Shown one piece after another: positions 5,492-5,920 of a stretch of 5,920 nt of DNA (positions within the stretch are counted from its first letter, which is position 1; each line of letters begins with the position of its first letter). The stretch covers positions 1 to 5,920 of the forward strand of contig JAJZTU010000214.1 of the NCBI GenBank assembly GCA_021848765.1, in the 5' to 3' direction. A program made the translations under genes and the position numbers. The stretch comes from Bacillota bacterium. Its GTDB lineage: Bacteria; Bacillota; GCA-003054495; Carboxydocellales; JAJZTU01. The notes under the pieces are model-generated. The model was not told the origin of the DNA and did not search any database. It worked only from the letters and a program-made list of their open reading frames with translations.

Positions 5492-5920
5492 GTGACTATC
5501 GGGTTTGGGAGCAAGAAACTCAAGGTGGTTCCGGTGCTTCTGGTGGTGGCTTTAAGCCTTGTGGTAGGACTGACGCCTGCAATGGCAGGGGAGACTAAGG
5601 ATGCCGGTGTGGTTAAGGTAGAGATTCACCATCTGCTTTTAGACCTTCAGGGTGAAGTTCTCCAGGTCAGGGAAGTGCTGAGATTCAATAATACCGGTAA
5701 AGATGTATTCCTGGGCACAGGTACGGAAGGCGCTGCCAAAAAGGCTGTGTTGAATATTGCCCTGCCCCAGGGTTACAGCAATCTCCAGGTTCAGGAACTG
5801 CAGAAAAGCGCCGGAAACCCGCAGGCGTCTCCCCTAAACCTGGGACCTGAGGCCTGGACTGCCACTGCTGACGGAGTGGCGATTACCAAACCCCTGCAGC
5901 TCGGTCAAACCGAATTCAGC
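5492..5920 (+). CDS. Secreted protein of unknown function, 3'-truncated by the window edge
   Basis: The frame stays open from the GTG at 5492 to the last base, giving 143 visible residues. The protein begins MTIGFGSKKLKVVPVLLVV and has a signal peptide of about 32 residues ending in TPAMA. The mature part (33-143) alternates hydrophobic and polar residues as in beta strands: VVKVEIHHLLLDL (40-52), EVLQVREVLRFNNTG (55-69), AVLNIALPQGYSNLQVQEL (85-103) and GVAITKPLQLG (128-138). No cysteine is visible; H46-H47 are adjacent. The layout (signal peptide, strand, FNNTG or FVNTG turn, then a hydrophobic-Pro-x-Gly segment) resembles the outer domain of the protein at 1015-2046, suggesting a related sandwich fold. 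I do not recognise a named family. It lies 51 bases after the CcmI-like gene with no terminator between, so it is probably part of the operon. Its C-terminal half and any membrane anchor are outside the window. Confidence 0.78.
   Translation, partial: MTIGFGSKKLKVVPVLLVVALSLVVGLTPAMAGETKDAGVVKVEIHHLLLDLQGEVLQVREVLRFNNTGKDVFLGTGTEGAAKKAVLNIALPQGYSNLQVQELQKSAGNPQASPLNLGPEAWTATADGVAITKPLQLGQTEFS

Larger units (their letters stand above)
2..5920 (+). other. Probable single transcription unit: System I cytochrome c maturation cluster
   Basis: Seven same-strand genes follow each other with gaps of 29, 24, 77, 4, 16 and 51 bases. None of the gaps shows a GC-rich hairpin followed by T residues, and none shows a clear promoter. 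Both ends of the unit are outside the window. CcmA, CcmB, CcmC and CcmG are not present here. Whether the edge genes belong to the same functional unit is inferred from spacing. Confidence 0.65.

Noticed and set aside
5457..5492. Tiny frames in the gap before the last gene (GTG 5457 to TAG 5492; ATG 5461 to TGA 5484) as a possible leader peptide
   Set aside because: They are 11 and 7 codons long, with at most a weak and badly spaced GGGAG, and show no run of regulatory codons or hairpin suggesting attenuation.

Overview
The window reads as one stretch of a System I (Ccm) cytochrome c maturation operon, all on the + strand. The best guess for the host is an anaerobic, c-cytochrome-bearing member of the Firmicutes (class Clostridia, Peptococcaceae-like). 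That rests on strong G-rich Shine-Dalgarno sites, frequent GTG starts (three of the six starts visible here), middling GC, single-gene Ccm components typical of non-proteobacterial clusters, and signal peptides ending in AFA, AQA or AMA. I recognise the protein families, not the species, so the taxonomic call is an inference.

Layout: (1) the 3' part of a MacB/FtsX-type ABC permease, cut by the left edge (2-985); (2) an unnamed secreted and membrane-anchored protein with an extracytoplasmic beta-rich domain and a short helical cytoplasmic tail (1015-2046); (3) ccmE, heme chaperone of the CxxxY (cysteine) type (2071-2472); (4) ccmF, heme lyase core, complete (2550-4514); (5) a ccmH-type thiol protein with altered cysteine spacing (4519-5028); (6) a short CcmI-like protein with only the membrane anchor and helical tail (5045-5440); (7) the 5' part of a second secreted protein of unknown function, cut by the right edge (5492-5920). 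Gaps run from 4 to 77 bases. No terminator hairpin or convincing internal promoter was seen, so co-transcription is likely. ccmF and ccmH look translationally coupled.

How the genes fit together: CcmE carries heme on the outer face of the membrane and hands it to CcmF. CcmF attaches it to apocytochrome CXXCH motifs, whose cysteines are kept reduced by a CcmH-type thiol protein. CcmI-like proteins serve apocytochrome delivery. CcmA, CcmB, CcmC and CcmG are not in the window and should lie outside it.

The less ordinary content is the combination of a cysteine-type CcmE with a CcmH-like protein whose motif is CxxxC plus a third cysteine, a CcmI reduced to its N-terminal part, and two uncharacterised secreted beta-rich proteins bracketing the ccm genes. 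Together these suggest a variant System I with possible accessory factors. This is an inference from sequence and context only.
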